A stretch of DNA of 64,000 bases from Paramecium pentaurelia (GCA_905183005.1 CAJJDO010000013.1:175728-239727), one strand, 5' to 3'; positions 1 through 12,556 are shown, numbered from the stretch's first letter. Made by a program: numbers and translations. The notes: generated from the sequence alone by a model not told the origin.

Positions 1-280
1 TTATCATATATGTATATTTATTATCTCCAAAAACATCAATTAATTCAACAATATTTTCATGTCTAAACTATTTCATTACAGTTATTTCAGTTTCTAAAGA
101 TATAAGCATAGATTTGTCTTAAAATTATGCCATGTTCATTACTAATATTATAGATAGATATTTACTTTTAATAGCAACTTCTTTATTTTTATCAATCATA
201 ATTCCTTTATAGACCTTTCCAAATGAACCTTTACCTAAATAGTCTTTATTGTCATATTTATAATTATCAATTTTATTCAT
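1..280 (-). CDS. Protein kinase, N-terminal part (runs off the window)
   Basis: The first about 80 residues of a serine/threonine kinase are visible. They hold a glycine-rich loop (LGKGSFGKVYKG), the VAIK lysine motif and the start of helix C (MKQFRHENIVELIDVFG). A 24-nt intron, GTAAAT...ATTAG, at 142-165 must be removed to keep the frame; TAA and TAG inside are read as Gln. The short N-terminus before the kinase fold and the loop sequence resemble the ULK/Atg1-like kinases that are abundant in ciliates, but the catalytic loop lies outside the window, so the subfamily is open. The start is the first ATG, 11 residues before the glycine loop region. Confidence 0.8.
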
Positions 281-573
281 TATAATAATTCATTAAAATA
301 TATCTATAATACATCAATAAATAATTGATTATCTATGTTTTATTATTAAAAACAATTAGATAAGAAATATTAAATCCAAAAAGACTTTATTATTATAAGT
401 GTTTAAAATAAAGTATACATATATCTAGTTGTTAAAAAATCAATATGTTGTAGTTTTGAAATATTTTTTCTAGTCTATTTTTATATAATATTTTATACTG
501 ATAGAAAACTTATAAGTATATTTAACTATGATTAATAAAGATAGTTTTAAAATCAAAATATAGTTTATTAAAA
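281..573. other. Divergent intergenic region
   Basis: This AT-rich spacer lies between a minus-strand kinase start and a plus-strand RhoGAP start, so it should hold both promoters. I see no open frame, repeat or structured RNA in it. Confidence 0.5.
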
Positions 574-1848
574 ATGAAATAAGAAAAATGTTATGTAGTT
601 CCTGGATTACTTAAGGCAGGTATCTATTTACTAAATAATAACAGGATTATTAAATGGAAACTAACCAATTTATATATTAATCTTAAATCAAATAAAAGAC
701 ATGAAAGAAGTATATCTATAGATGAATTAATATTTATAAACATTCAATGCTTTTAGGTATTTGATTAATTAGAATTTAGTCCATATACTTGTGTTATTTG
801 TAACCAGCAAACATTATAATTAGAAATTAACCAAGTAAAATAAATGCTGAATACATTCTACAAGTATGATATTTAGTTTAATTGTAAGAAATATTCCATT
901 ACAACAATTCAAAAGAATAGATAAATTAATTGTTATAAGCGACACAATCCAATTTTAACAATTAGTTAATGCTATACCTAGTGGATGGTCAACAGTTTTA
1001 ATAAATAAAGTTCATCTTATTTTAAGGTATTTAGAAATATTATACAGACTCAATTAATTGGTTGATCATAATATTGAACTAACCTAAAATCAGATTGACT
1101 TTTTATCTAGAATCAATAATAATTATTAAGAAGAAACTCCCTTTTATGGAAAAGATATCTCAGAATACCCAATTGCTAATACAGGTGTACCAGAATGTTT
1201 AGAAGCTATTTTATAATATTATGATAGACATGATGATTATCTCAAAAAATAAGGTAAGAATATTAAGTAATTAAACTTTTAGGTGTATTTAGAATATCAG
1301 GATCAGTTTAATAAGAACAGAGATTAATATAATAGTTTTAAATCAGAAATTATTCAATTATTGATGATTATGATCCTGATGTTATTTCTACAGTATTTAA
1401 GAATCTATTATGCTAATTAAAGAAGCCAATATTTCCATTTGAAATGTATGACATTCTTAAAGAGACGTAAAGTAATTATTATGAAATTTAATAGAATTAG
1501 TTAATATAAGTAAGGAGAAATTGTTAGAAATGTTTTAAGTATTTTTTGCTTATATGCCAGAAGTCAATCGTAAAACTACTAAAAGAATAGCTGGATTGTT
1601 ATCTCATGTAGCAGCTTATGAATCAGAGAATCTGGTAATTTGTATTTTAAACTCAGATGGGACTGAATAATTTATCAATTGTATTTGCCCCTTGTTTCTT
1701 AAGACCAGAACAGATAGATTTATCTGATCTTGAAGGAGCCAAGGTTGTTGTTAATCACTTTAATTTATTGGTGAAGAATGTTGAATATTTCTTATAGGAT
1801 TTTAAGGTGAATAGAAATTCTTCATCTTAAAAAAATATTATCATTTGA
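574..1848 (+). CDS. RhoGAP-domain GTPase-activating protein
   Basis: The C-terminal half is a RhoGAP domain. It has the arginine-finger motif GVFRISGSV, a helix reading DPDVISTVFKNLLCQLKKP, and the later block GLNNLSIVFAPCFLRPE. Such proteins speed GTP hydrolysis on Rho/Rac GTPases and so shut off cytoskeletal signalling. The N-terminal 150 or so residues resemble the CRAL-TRIO-like lipid-binding region found in ARHGAP1-type proteins only weakly. At least six short introns are needed (for example 620-644, and one before GVFRISG), all GTA...AG and 22-32 nt. The start is the first ATG after in-frame stops. The stop is TGA. Confidence 0.85.
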
Positions 1849-1953
1849 TTTGACTGGTTTTATATTTTTATTTTATTTTTTGGCATTTTATTTCAATGAT
1901 TAATTGTCTATTTTAATAATTAACTAAAATTTTAACTTCATTTTATTTTTATT

Positions 1954-2844
1954 ATGGATTATGTTGACTTATCATAAGTATTAAAGAAACTAATAGAATG
2001 GAAAAACTTATCTCCTACTACTATTTATAATCTATTAGATTTAATTGGGACTTAGAATTTTAACTAAAATAGAATTGTACATCAGAAATTCTTTTAGGCT
2101 GTATAAAAATTAGCTTAATTACATGAAATACCTCCAAATAGCATTTATAAATCATATGATTATGAGAAAATGATAGATAAAGCTAAATCTATACTTAAAA
2201 TATTAAGATAACCTTTATAAATGGAAGTGGAAAAAGATAAACCAGAACCAATGAAAAAATATAATTTATTTGCTGGATATTAGTAATAATTTACAGGATA
2301 TGTGGATAGAATATAGAATCTAAATCTAATAAGCAATCTAATTTTACATATATTTAAGAATTGGGATTAAACAAATAAAGAATAATTAATATCAATAGAT
2401 AAAATCAAAGAAGTTACTATAGGTTTAGAAAAAGAAATTTATTTAAGAAATGTTTTCAAAGAATCTAAAAAAATGGCTTATGAAATGGATATTAAAACAT
2501 TAGTATAATTTATGAAAAGAGATAAGACTGGAGATGTACTTATTAGAGTATTTAATAAAAGTCTATCTTATTAATAAGCAGCTTAATTAAAATCTGAAGA
2601 TTGGATTGATGCAAAAACAAAATAAAATTAAAAGGCTGCTTAAAAGGAAGAACTTGAAATTAATTAGATTGGATTTTATAAAGAGATTTCTAAAAGAGAA
2701 ATGGATGGAATTGAAGGTAAAGAATGTAAAGGATGCCATTAAAAAAAAGTATATTTAGTTGATGAAAAATAAACCAGATGTGCAGATGAACCTACTACTA
2801 AGTTCTTTGAATGTTTTAATTGCGGAGATAAATTTCGTATTTGA
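1954..2844 (+). CDS. Transcription elongation factor TFIIS
   Basis: This is a single uninterrupted frame of 296 residues under the ciliate code. The C-terminus is the TFIIS zinc ribbon: CKGCH, then QTRCADEPTTKFFEC, then NCGDKF, which carries the invariant Asp-Glu pair that reaches into the RNA polymerase II active site to stimulate transcript cleavage. The canonical RSADEP is RCADEP here. The middle third has the three-helix polymerase-binding domain (LRNVFKESKKMAYEMD...LIRVFNKSLSYQQAA), and the N-terminus looks like the LW helical domain. It ends only 10 bp before the next gene on the same strand. Confidence 0.93.
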
Positions 2845-2854
2845 TTAATTATAT

Positions 2855-3329
2855 ATGAATAAAATTGAAGTTTTAAAACAAGGCAATCAAGTAACCAACT
2901 AATTAAGAGATGAATTAGTCAATCTCTTTTCTATGACTGATACAGAAGATCCATATCTTTTAAGCAAAAGAGCTGAAACTATTAAGTCAGAGATTGAGTA
3001 ACGATTTAGTAAATTTAACGATCTATCTAGAGTATCGATGGAATATCATTCTTTTTAAAAATGATGCTCAATTTGAATTTTCTTTTGTTTTTTCAGAAGA
3101 GTTTACTCTTGAACTAAAATCAGAAGAGTATGGCTTGTTGGCTTACATTATACCAGATTAACCATTAACTTAATATGAACCAAGAAGAGATTTTGGTGTA
3201 AGAAAGCCATATTACAAAGATGTAATAGATAAATAATAGTATGAAACTAATAAGTAAATTGATATATAATTCAATAGTTCGGTAATTAGTTATCCTGGTA
3301 TCAGATATTATCCTACATATTATCCTTGA
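2855..3329 (+). CDS. Unknown protein, 150 residues
   Basis: I do not recognise this gene. It has two exons joined across a 22-nt intron (GTAAAT...TCTAG) after residue 51; without splicing the frame hits TGA, and with splicing the coding length is exactly 151 codons. The N-terminal 50 residues are charged and helical. The middle looks like a compact beta-rich fold (NDAQFEFSFVFSEEFTLEL), and the tail is rich in Tyr and Pro (SYPGIRYYPTYYP). It starts 10 bp after the TFIIS stop codon, so its promoter must lie within the TFIIS gene or be extremely short. Confidence 0.75.
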
Positions 3330-3400
3330 ATATTTTTATAATTATTAAATTAAAAAGCACGCTGATATTTTCCTTTTGAGTTGTTAATATTTTTAATTCC

Positions 3401-4061
3401 ATGAGAATCAAATCATAACCTTAAAAACATTAGGAAGACTTCTTAGAAACTATTGACATTTTAAGCATTGATCAATCTTCAAATCCAGAATCTAATAATC
3501 AAAATTAAAATTGTTAACAAGAACCCTTATATGAAGTTGAATCCATAATAATGAAAAAAATTAATAAAGAAGAATCATAATATTTAGTCAAATGGAAAGG
3601 ATATTCAGAATTGACTTGGGAACCTCTTTCTAATCTATAAGATTGTTAATTACTTCTTGATGAATTTGATCAATAATAAACATCTAATAATGTTATTATA
3701 ACTACAAAATGTGTATCTAAGAAAGCCATTACTAAATCAAAGAAAAAATCAAAGAAATCTAAAAAGACTAGAACCTTTGAAAATCAAGATTAAATATAAT
3801 CATTCGAAAATTTAGGCAGAACTATTAAAATTAATGGAATTACAAACTAATAATTGAAAGTACAATCTTATTTTTATATATATTTAGGTTAATTTCAAAA
3901 AATCAAAAAATGATTAACCTAAATCATCCTGGATTAATATTAATGAATTACATCAAATTGCTCCTTAAAAGCTTATTTAATTCTATGAATCACTGCCTGC
4001 TATTTAAGCATTATTTAAATCAAAAATTACAGCATCCAATTTAAGTACACAATAATAATGA
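3401..4061 (+). CDS. HP1-like chromodomain protein with chromoshadow-like C-terminus
   Basis: Residues about 45-95 form a chromodomain: YEVESIIMKK, then YLVKWKGYSELTWEP and a final helix. The aromatic cage Tyr/Trp positions that bind methylated histone H3 tails are kept. After a lysine-rich hinge comes a region shaped like the chromoshadow dimerisation domain (KINGI..., ending ELHQIAPQKLIQFYESL). This order is that of heterochromatin protein 1. In ciliates such proteins read H3K9/K27 methylation in heterochromatin and developmental DNA elimination; that role here is inference. A single 28-nt intron lies in the shadow region, and removal gives exactly 211 codons. Confidence 0.85.
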
Positions 4062-4722
4062 TAAACAAAATATATATTAAAATATAAATTATAAAATAGA
4101 ATTTCAATTTATTTTTATATATTAATAAAAGCTTTATAAAATATAATATATTTTCTTAAATCATTAATATAATTGTCTATAAAGAAGTTAATTGGTTGTT
4201 TATTCAATCTTAATTAACATCTAAATAAGAGTATAGAATTTTAACATAATTAAGATTCTTATAATGATTAAATCTAAAAATTTAAAAATTATCTATGAAT
4301 ATTAATAATTAAATAGGTAAAGAAGATAATCATATATTTTTGATATTATGTGGATTATCTAAACTGTATTCTTTCTTTTTTTTAATATTTTTTATTAAAT
4401 ATGTGAATATATTGAATGATTAATCATGAATAAAATAAATTTGTAATTTTATTGTCATATCATCAATTATATTAATCTAATTGTTGAATAAAATAGACAA
4501 TCATTATGGTGAAAATCAAAATGGCTTCATTAGATTGATAATAGGTTGGGTGAATATATTATAAAGTATATTATAATATATATATTTTTCAAATATAACA
4601 AAAAAGTATAAAAATAAATTTACCAAAATATATCTAATCTCAATTATGAATATTCTATTGAAAATAAAACAAATTGATAATGGGAATCTATATAAATTAT
4701 TTATATTTATATTATTAATAAT
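4062..4722. other. Intergenic region, no gene seen
   Basis: About 660 bp of very AT-rich sequence with only short frames on either strand. I see no RNA gene or repeat beyond AT-rich runs. Confidence 0.45.
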
Positions 4723-5276
4723 ATGAAATGCGATATTCATTGTGCAACAAAAATATTAACAATAGTTTGTGGAGGTTTGATTATCGCTCTTGCTATATCA
4801 AGATTTACAAATTTGTCTATTGAACATCCATAATAATTTATTCTTACAATTCATTATTTGTAAAAATTTGTTTATTTATATTTAGATGGATGGGAGCAGT
4901 TTTAATATTAGCAGAGTTTCGTTTTGCATATATTCATTAAAAATTCAAAGTTTTGACTAGTTATTTTGGAAGAGGATTGTATTGTTTCTTGTAAATCTGA
5001 ATTACTAATCAAGTTTGGGTACTTTAATGATATCAGCGTTTCCACCATTGTAGATTGCAACTGCCGTTGTATTGTTTGTCGTTGGTGTAATTTACATATT
5101 AATGCAACTATTTGTATAAAAAGCATAATGTCATTCATTAGAGTAAAAAATTTGGATGGAGTGCAGAAGAAGCAAAGAATCCTTATTAAATTCCTACTCA
5201 AAATCAACCGAATGCATATCAACCACCATATCAATCAAATGTTAATTTTTAATAAGGTGGACCTGCCTTAAAATGA
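4723..5276 (+). CDS. COPI-associated small membrane protein (TVP15-like)
   Basis: After removing three short introns (26, 23 and 28 nt) the frame is 158 residues with four hydrophobic segments: TIVCGGLIIALAISRF, WMGAVLILAEFRFAY, the LGTLMISAFPP region, and ATAVVLFVVGVIYILMQLF. The pattern, including the short loop before a Phe-Gly-Arg-Gly motif, matches the COPI-associated family, four-span Golgi proteins that co-purify with COPI vesicles. The C-terminal tail is cytosolic, rich in Pro, Gln and Asn (NPYQIPTQNQPNAYQPPY), which may be a sorting signal. The start is the only in-frame ATG before the first span. Confidence 0.8.
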
Positions 5277-5392
5277 TTTTATGTTTTATATTTGAAATTA
5301 TTGATACAAATTTATTAAAAAATATATTACATTATGTTTTATAAAATAGATATACAGTTTTATCTATATAAAAGTAGATAAATCTCCTTTTC

Positions 5393-8051
5393 TCATGAAT
5401 AGAATGACACCCAAAATTTTTACCAAAAAAAAAACATGCCAATAAGGTTAAAAATTAATATCTAAATACTTTTTTTAAATGTTCTGCCTTCGAAATGATA
5501 TTATACATTTACTTTTTTTCCATCCTTAGCTTCAAAGGTTTACAAACAATTTTAGGTTTCATTAATTGCACCTTCAAGAATATCATCTGGAAAATCTGGA
5601 GGCCACATAACCCTTGCATCTAAAAATACTCTGTATTATGCTTAAGAAGAAGATAAGGATATAATCTAAGTGTTATAATATAATTGAAATAATTATTATT
5701 TTTATGATTATTTAATATAGATATAATATTTTCATATATTTTCATTCCAATCCCAAAAGTAAAGTCATTAGTTCTCCTGCAAACAATTACTAATATAATA
5801 TAATCATTTATACTTACATTTCCATAAACATTACATTTCTTTTAAGTCATATTAACATTCTAAAATGAAATAATCACATTTTCATTTGATAAAAATACTG
5901 AATTATCAAAACCACAACTATAAGATTTATATTTCTAATTTGGTAATAAACTAATTAAATTATATAAATATACTCCATTTTATTTTTCTTACAAAATTTA
6001 CTCCCTTTTAGAGTAGATAATTCATATTATTATGATTATCCACATTAATTATAAGTATTATTGCCCCATGAAATATATTCTTCATAATCTTTGTCTTATC
6101 CTTATACTCTTGCTATACAATGGTATGCTCCTATTTAGAATTCTCTAGATTAATTTATAATTCTTACTTAATCTGATAATTTTCAATATTAATTCTCATA
6201 GGTTCTAGAAGATGAAATATATATTAATCATCTAATTCTGGACATTAATCAAAACCAAAAACACCATATTCATTACTACCCCACATATATATTTTATCTT
6301 CTAAAGAGAGAGCTCCAAAACATGAATACCCAGTTGAAATAGCTTTAGCCTTTATATTATTTTTGCGAGGTATTAATTAACAATTAGTTGCATCAGAGCA
6401 TTATAAATTTATAGTTTCTTTAAATGAATTCAATACTTTGACCATTCCATTTCCATCAAAATTTTATTTTTATCCCCAAGTAAATACATCTCCTAAATCA
6501 GTTCTGCAAATTGAAATTCCTTCACCAGCTGAAATATCAACAACGAATAATTTATTTTTTCTAAAATATATAATTTCTTATGCATCCATAGTACTTATAT
6601 TTGTTCCTAAAGTACAATTATATTATTACCATTTCCTAATTAACCATAATTATTGTATCCCCATGATAATACACCACCATCTACAGTAACAGCTAATGAG
6701 TGATATAACCCACAAGCTAATTTACTAACAGCTTTTAATGTATAAATTTAATATGGTGTAGAAACATCAAAATCTTTTTTTGGATCAACTACATCACTTG
6801 AAGTAATAGTAGTATCTTCAAAATTGAGTATGTTTCCAAATTAAGATACTTCAAATGATGTATTTACTATTCCAATAGTTCTATATATTAGAAATAGAAT
6901 TACCCATGTTTAGTACTAACCATTTTAACTTTATTTTCCTCTATTAATATTATACTAAAGTCTTCAATTACATAATAAGATTATTAATTTATTTCAATCT
7001 TTTTTGGAATATCTATTAATTCAATAAAAGATGAATCTTCATTAAATAATTTTGTAGAAATTGTTCCTTTTAAAAATAAAGAATTTGGCTGAAAAGATTT
7101 TAGAAATATTTTGACTGGTGACAATTCTAAATCTGAAGACCATCCATTACAATTAAATGCTTCTACTGAAAGATATATCATTTCATTAAAGCCTAATTCT
7201 CCTTAATTTTTAGGATTATTTTTAAAAACTAAACTCTTTCTCTAAACATTTTCTTTATTATTATCAAATTCTAAAATTACTTTTTTACTTGGTTATAATG
7301 ATAATGATGTATCATTCATATCTAATTAAAATATTGTATATTTTTTAATCTCATAACCATAATCTTCTGGTTTTTCAAATATAATTTAAATTGTTAATTC
7401 TTTATTACATTCTCTCTCAATAATTACTTGATTAATAACATCTGGAGGTAATGGAGGTCTTTTATTTTACTACAATTAATCCTTAACTTATTCAATCTAA
7501 ATCTTTTCTTATTCTTTTTAATTATCCTCTTATTAATTATCCTCTTATAAATTCTCTTAATTATTTTTCTATCTTTCATGATCAACATTTCTCTTCTAAG
7601 GTAGATATATAGAAAAGTTATTCACTTCATCCTCTTTCTTATATATAACTATATCCTTTTCCAATAATCCAACTTCTTTTGTATTCAAACCTAATTCTTT
7701 AACCAATTATTCTAAAAACTTAAATATTTTTCTATTCTTTCCATAATAATTCTGATTGAATCTCATGAAATTTTTGTTTTTATAATAGATAAACTTCTAC
7801 AATACTTCTTTCATTCTTATTTAAAATTCATTATATTTATTTTTTATATTCTTTCTTTTCTCATCCAATTAAATACTTAATTCATTATAATCTTCATTCT
7901 TTATTGCTCTTTCATTTATTTTTACTTTCAACTCTCTCTTTTCTTTTTTGTCTTTTATAATTGGATTTATCACTTCTTCTTTGATCTTCTAAGGAGCAGA
8001 ATATAACTCTGGATTAAGTTATTAGTTTTACACTTCACAATTTTTCTTCAT
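5393..8051 (-). CDS. Large protein with FN3-like domain and RCC1 repeats
   Basis: The N-terminal 250 residues are charged, Gln-rich and probably coiled coil. Next comes a fibronectin-III-like domain (PPLPPDVI..., YGYEIKKYTIF, IYLSVEAFNCNGWSS). After a short intron there are RCC1-type beta-propeller repeats, seen as LACGLYHSLAVTVDGGVLSW and YSCFGALSLEDKIYMWGSNE. The C-terminus has FPDDILEGAINETQN and no further recognised domain. RCC1 repeats mediate protein or GTPase interactions; a specific role cannot be given. Several introns are needed and I have not placed all of them, so the exact protein is uncertain. It ends 117 bp from the convergent COPI-associated gene. Confidence 0.75.
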
Positions 8052-8156
8052 AATTTTATAAATTAAACATTTTTAAACCACATAATTTTTGTATACTTAT
8101 TAATCTCTATTTATATATATATATATATAATTTTGAAATTCCAAATCTATCATATA

Positions 8157-8470
8157 TCAAGTTTTTTTATATATTTATAATTTTTGTTCTGCTTCTTCTA
8201 CTTATGAACTAATCATTTATAATTTCTCTTTTAGAACTTGATTTTCCTTCTTCAGATTGAAATATAATGAATCTAATTGTTCCTTTACAAAATTCTCTTT
8301 TGGAGTCTCTTATATTGACTTCACTTAACTTTGATTAGAGGAATACCTACCATTAGGAGACAGCTAAAATCATTAATATTCAATACATATTATTGATTGC
8401 TGATAGCTATTTGTGTTTAAATTTAAGGAACGTTTCTTTGAACAGAATTAGTTGCTCGTTGGAAATACAT
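8157..8470 (-). CDS. Small coiled-coil protein, 96 residues
   Basis: I do not recognise this protein. One 23-nt intron (GTATTG...TTTAG) gives exactly 97 codons. The N-terminal 45 residues are polar and rich in Gln, Ser and Asn. The C-terminal half is a clear heptad-like coiled coil (EQLDSLYFNLKKENQVLKEK). It lies 105 bp upstream of the RCC1 protein on the same strand. Confidence 0.65.
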
Positions 8471-8653
8471 TAATTAAACAACTAGTATTTATTTAATATT
8501 TAATATTGGAAATTGTTATCATTTTTGTATCTCCCAATCTTACTATTCAATTTATATCACCAATCAATAATAGAATAAGCTACTCATGTATTTTAGAACT
8601 CGATTTTTGCTATTGGAAACAACTAAAAAATAATTGCGAATAAATGGAATAAT

Positions 8654-9284
8654 GTAAATAAGGTATAAAAGATAAATAATAAGAAAAAAAGAAGGTATAG
8701 TTATAGAAGAAAGAATAGAATAAATGAAGTTATATATTAAAATATTGAAAAAAAGGAGAATAAAATAAAATTAATGAAAAAACTATTAATGAATTAATTC
8801 AAAACATTATTTAAGAATCAAAAGCCATTAAAATATATTCACTTCAGATAACTGTAAATTAAGATATCTCTATCAACTACTTTGATTAGAATATTATAAA
8901 TCCATTGATATCGTTGAATTTGAAGAAATAACTTTTAAATTATAAATGTTATTAAGAGATAGATATAGGATATACCCAGATATAATTTCTTAATTTAAAT
9001 TTATTCTTGTCTTTAATATAATAATTTATAAGTTAGAATATGATATTCCAACTTGCTTTGATTATGTAGAGGTTTCTTAGGCCTTTTTAGAATCATTATA
9101 ATAGTATATTCATTTTTAATAAATTTGCTAAAATGAAGCTGCTAAATGGTGTTAGAAAGAAAAGAAAAAGATGGAAAAAGAAGTACTTATTTTAAATAAT
9201 TATCAAGGATTGATTGATATCATTGAAACTGATAATATAAGAAACTAAATAAATGAATAGAAAAAATAATCACATAATTAATGA
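8654..9284 (+). CDS. Unknown gene, exon structure uncertain
   Basis: From about 8886 to the TGA at 9282 a frame of about 130 codons reads as a plausible helical protein (for example FEEITFKLQMLLRDRYRIYP and YVEVSQAFLESLQQYIHF) ending in a Lys/Glu-rich tail. The upstream part is also open in other frames, but I could not find introns that join it cleanly. The start given is a candidate ATG only. Composition suggests a real gene of unknown function. Confidence 0.4.
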
Positions 9285-9382
9285 TCATAAAAGAATTTTG
9301 AATAATATATTTAATAGATTAGAATTTTGGTAATTTAAATTATAAGATTAAAGTTGATTAATAAATTAAGATATTATAAATA

Positions 9383-10399
9383 TCATAAAAAAGCAGCAGT
9401 TCTTTTTACATAGTAATCATCTCTAGCTTCGAATTCTATTTCTCCATCATCATTAAATAATCCCAATTTGAGTTATTTTAATTAAAGTGTAAATCTAGGA
9501 CCTAACTCTTATAAGGCTACTTTTTATCCTTCTTCTTAGAACATATATCTATGATGTCTAAAAAAGATGAAATCTCTTTAGTTATGAAAAGTCACAACTC
9601 TTCTACCTCTGAACTAAGGTTTAGAAGGAAATAGAGCTGCTAATCCTCTTCCTACTCTTCTACCTACTTTTGTATTAAAATGATTTAGAATCAATTCAGG
9701 ATTATGATCTGTAAATCTACCATGATGATGGATTTCATCACATGGTGTATAATTAGTTAATTTAAATTTGTATGTTGGTCCTTTTGGTAAATGAATATAT
9801 ATTAATTAACTAACTTCTTTTCTATGTTCTCTAAATATTAATAATTCAGTATATCCTTTATTAATGGAATATTCTTATATTTCTTTGATTGAAAATTATT
9901 TACGAGGCCAATAATGAGTTTCTGGTCCAAAAACATCTTTAACATCTTTTAAAAAATCGAATAATTATCTAGAAGGTCTTTCACTTGTAGTAATAATAAT
10001 TTTAGGATCTTATCCTTCTTAGAAATAATTTTAGAATTCATCAATTAATTCTTCATTTTATAATTCTTCTTAATCATCTTCATCAAAAACAAAATTTTCA
10101 TCAATTTCTCTTTTATCATCAATTGTTAATGGATCTAATTTTTCTCTATCAGGATTTGCTTCTTTTTCTTTTTTTTCCATTTTTTTTGTTTTCTTTTATT
10201 CATTTTATTTTCTTTCTAAAATTTGTATTCTTTTTTCTTTATTCTTAATTCTACTCACATCAAATTTTGCTAATGATTTAAATCCTCCTACTCTCCTTTA
10301 CTTTTATCCCTTTTATTCCTTCTTTTTTATCTTTTAACTAAAAGGAGCACTATGTTTAATTTTGATTGCATGAACAGCTTTGCTTTTATTTTTTGCCAT
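9383..10399 (-). CDS. RPF1: Ribosome production factor 1 (Brix domain)
   Basis: One uninterrupted frame of 338 residues. A basic N-terminus is followed by an acidic linker and a Brix domain: KIIITTSERPSRQLFDFL opens it, and PKGPTYKFKLTNYTPC, NHFNTKVGRRVGRGLAALFP and RDFIFFRHHRYMF follow. This is the order and spacing of RPF1, which with its partner RRS1/RPF2-type factors matures the 27S pre-rRNA for the large ribosomal subunit in the nucleolus. The C-terminus (LGPRFTLQLKQLKLGLF) is the conserved rRNA-binding tail. Two more ribosome-assembly genes, KRI1 and NOP53, lie in this window. Confidence 0.95.
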
Positions 10400-10441
10400 A
10401 ATTTAATTAATATTCTAATTTAATAATAATAAGATAGATTA

Positions 10442-10722
10442 ATGGGATGCATATAAAATTAGCCAATAAGTCCTGAGCTTTCGATTGTAGAAATAAACTC
10501 ACCACTTGGCAATTCTCGTAATTCCAATATAAAACCATATTCGAATGATCATTATCCAGCAGCAAGATTACCCACTACCATATCAGAATAATCAACTTAA
10601 TCTAAATTTATCTATAACAAAGGATTATCATGGTCAAAGAATGGTACCAAATATACACACTAAATATAGAAAATTAAAATGGAATTTTCTGTTCTTCCCT
10701 CAACAGTTGTCCTTACTTTTGA
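10442..10722 (+). CDS. Small Met-Gly-Cys protein, probably lipid-anchored
   Basis: An 84-residue protein starting MGCIQNQPIS, a strong N-myristoylation signal with an adjacent Cys for palmitoylation. A 26-nt intron (GTACCA...ATATAG) is removed to give exactly 85 codons. The rest is Ser/Asn/Pro-rich and disordered-looking, ending SSLNSCPYF. If the intron were retained the frame would run on into the kinase downstream, but the reading there is low-complexity and unlikely. It sits 157 bp before the CK1-like kinase. A similar Met-Gly-Cys gene lies on the other side of that kinase. Confidence 0.55.
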
Positions 10723-10879
10723 TAGATTAAAAACATTTATTTACGATATATAATCATTAATATACATAATACTATCTTATACTTATATCTATATAATATT
10801 GATAATACATTTACCTCTTTATTTCCATTAGTGTAATATCAATTTAAAATAATCAATTAAAAATATTATATTAAGATTG

Positions 10880-12384
10880 ATGTAAGACTTTTAGCCTGGA
10901 GATGTCATTGCTTAAGAATATCAAATTATTACTATGTTAGCATAGGGATCATTTGGAAAAGTTTATTTGGGGAAATCTTAGACTAAAAACATGAATGTAG
11001 CAATTAAAGTAGAAAAGACTGAGGTTTCATATTTCAATAGTTTAACCAGAGAGGTATATTCATGAATAAATTGTTATTAGATTGAAATTTTGAAAATATT
11101 AGAAGGAGTTCCATGTGTACCTAAAGTTTTTTGGTCAGGATCAGAAAAAGGTATGAAGATTATGATCCAAAATCTTTTGGGAAAAGATCTTATACATTAT
11201 AAGAAAAAAATGAAGAAATTTTCATATGAATGTGTTTGTAATATTGCTTATTAGATGATTGGAATACTTGAATAAATTCATAATAAGTAAGAATTTTATC
11301 AAAATATGAAGAAACATTATTCATAGAGATCTTAAACCTGAAAATATCTTAGGAGCATCACAATCAGATAAAATTTATCTAATTGATTTTGGTATTGCTA
11401 AGAATTTAGAATCAAATAAAAAAAACAAAGAGAAAATTTCATTTATTGGAACTACTAGATATGCTAGTATAGCTGCTCATTTAGGAAAAGAATAAAGCAA
11501 AAAAGATGATTTAGAATCTTTAGGTTATATAATACTTTATTTTCTAAATGGAAGCTTACCTTGGATGAATGTTGAGAAGGATGACAATGAGAGAATTGAA
11601 AAAATTGGACTTTTGAAAAAAGATATGTCTCCTGAAGAATTATGTGAAAACTTACCAAATTCAATTTTAAAGTAAAAACCCTTAAACTTATTATTAGTAT
11701 AGATATATGAAGTATGTCAAGGGACTGTCTTCTAAAATGAAACCTAATTATTCATAATTAAAAGAGTTATTTACTATTGTTAACCAATAATCAAATATGC
11801 CATTTGATTGGAATAAAAGAGCTAAAGTAAATCGGAAAATGAATTCTAATAAATCCATTAAAACATCTAAATCTGCAAAAGTGTTTAGCAAATCTAAATC
11901 ACAATTTCGAAAAACTTAAAATAATATCCCCTTTGAATCATCATAAAAACTTATTCAATAACCACAAACTCCTATTAAAAAATTATATAAAACATATGTG
12001 TCTCCAGAGTCTCAAGATAAAACTGTTTATCATTCTAGTGATGATAATCAATAATAAAGTAGTCTGAGTGATGAAAAAAACAGTAAAGAAAGTGTAAAAG
12101 TAGGATATTCAATTAGTTATGAACCTTCAAAATTTTCTAGATATTCTTAACATAAAAAAAGTCCAATCTAATTATAATAAAAAGAAAGAGCGAGAGTTTC
12201 TACTCTTGATGCCAATCCTTAAGACTTATTTATTATGCCTCTTCAATCAGAATAATAATTATAAGAATTTGAAAACTAAGATTTAGCAATAAAGTATAAC
12301 TTGTTATTCTATAAATCAATCTTGTACAATTACAAAAACCCTATTCAAGATTTCAAGTCAATTCATTATAATTTTCTTGACTGA
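10880..12384 (+). CDS. Casein kinase 1-like protein kinase
   Basis: The kinase domain (residues about 15-300) shows AQGSFGKVYLG, the VAIKVE lysine, IIHRDLKPENIL, IDFGIAK, and the CK1-family block TTRYASIAAHLGKEQSKKDD followed by LESLGYIILYFLNGSLPW. The substitution of the usual APE motif by this block places it in the CK1 clade. After the catalytic domain come about 170 residues rich in Ser, Lys and Gln, likely regulatory. Three introns (27, 25 and 31 nt) give exactly 474 codons; the 31-nt one is needed to read KYMKYVKGLSSKMKPNYSQL. Confidence 0.92.
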
Positions 12385-12556
12385 TTTTTTTATTATTATT
12401 TTCTCTATAATGAATAATTATTTTTTTAATAAAGAAGATATATGACATATTATAAATATGTAAAATAATGTATAATTAAATAGAAGATATTTCAGACATT
12501 ATAAAGCATTCCTGATTATCCTTTATAATAATAATAATAAATTTACAAATTACTAA

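Noticed and set aside
10442..12384. One long gene joining the small Met-Gly-Cys frame to the CK1-like kinase
   Set aside because: The frames are continuous by chance, but the linking residues are low-complexity hydrophobic and a normal intron ends the small gene at a TGA.
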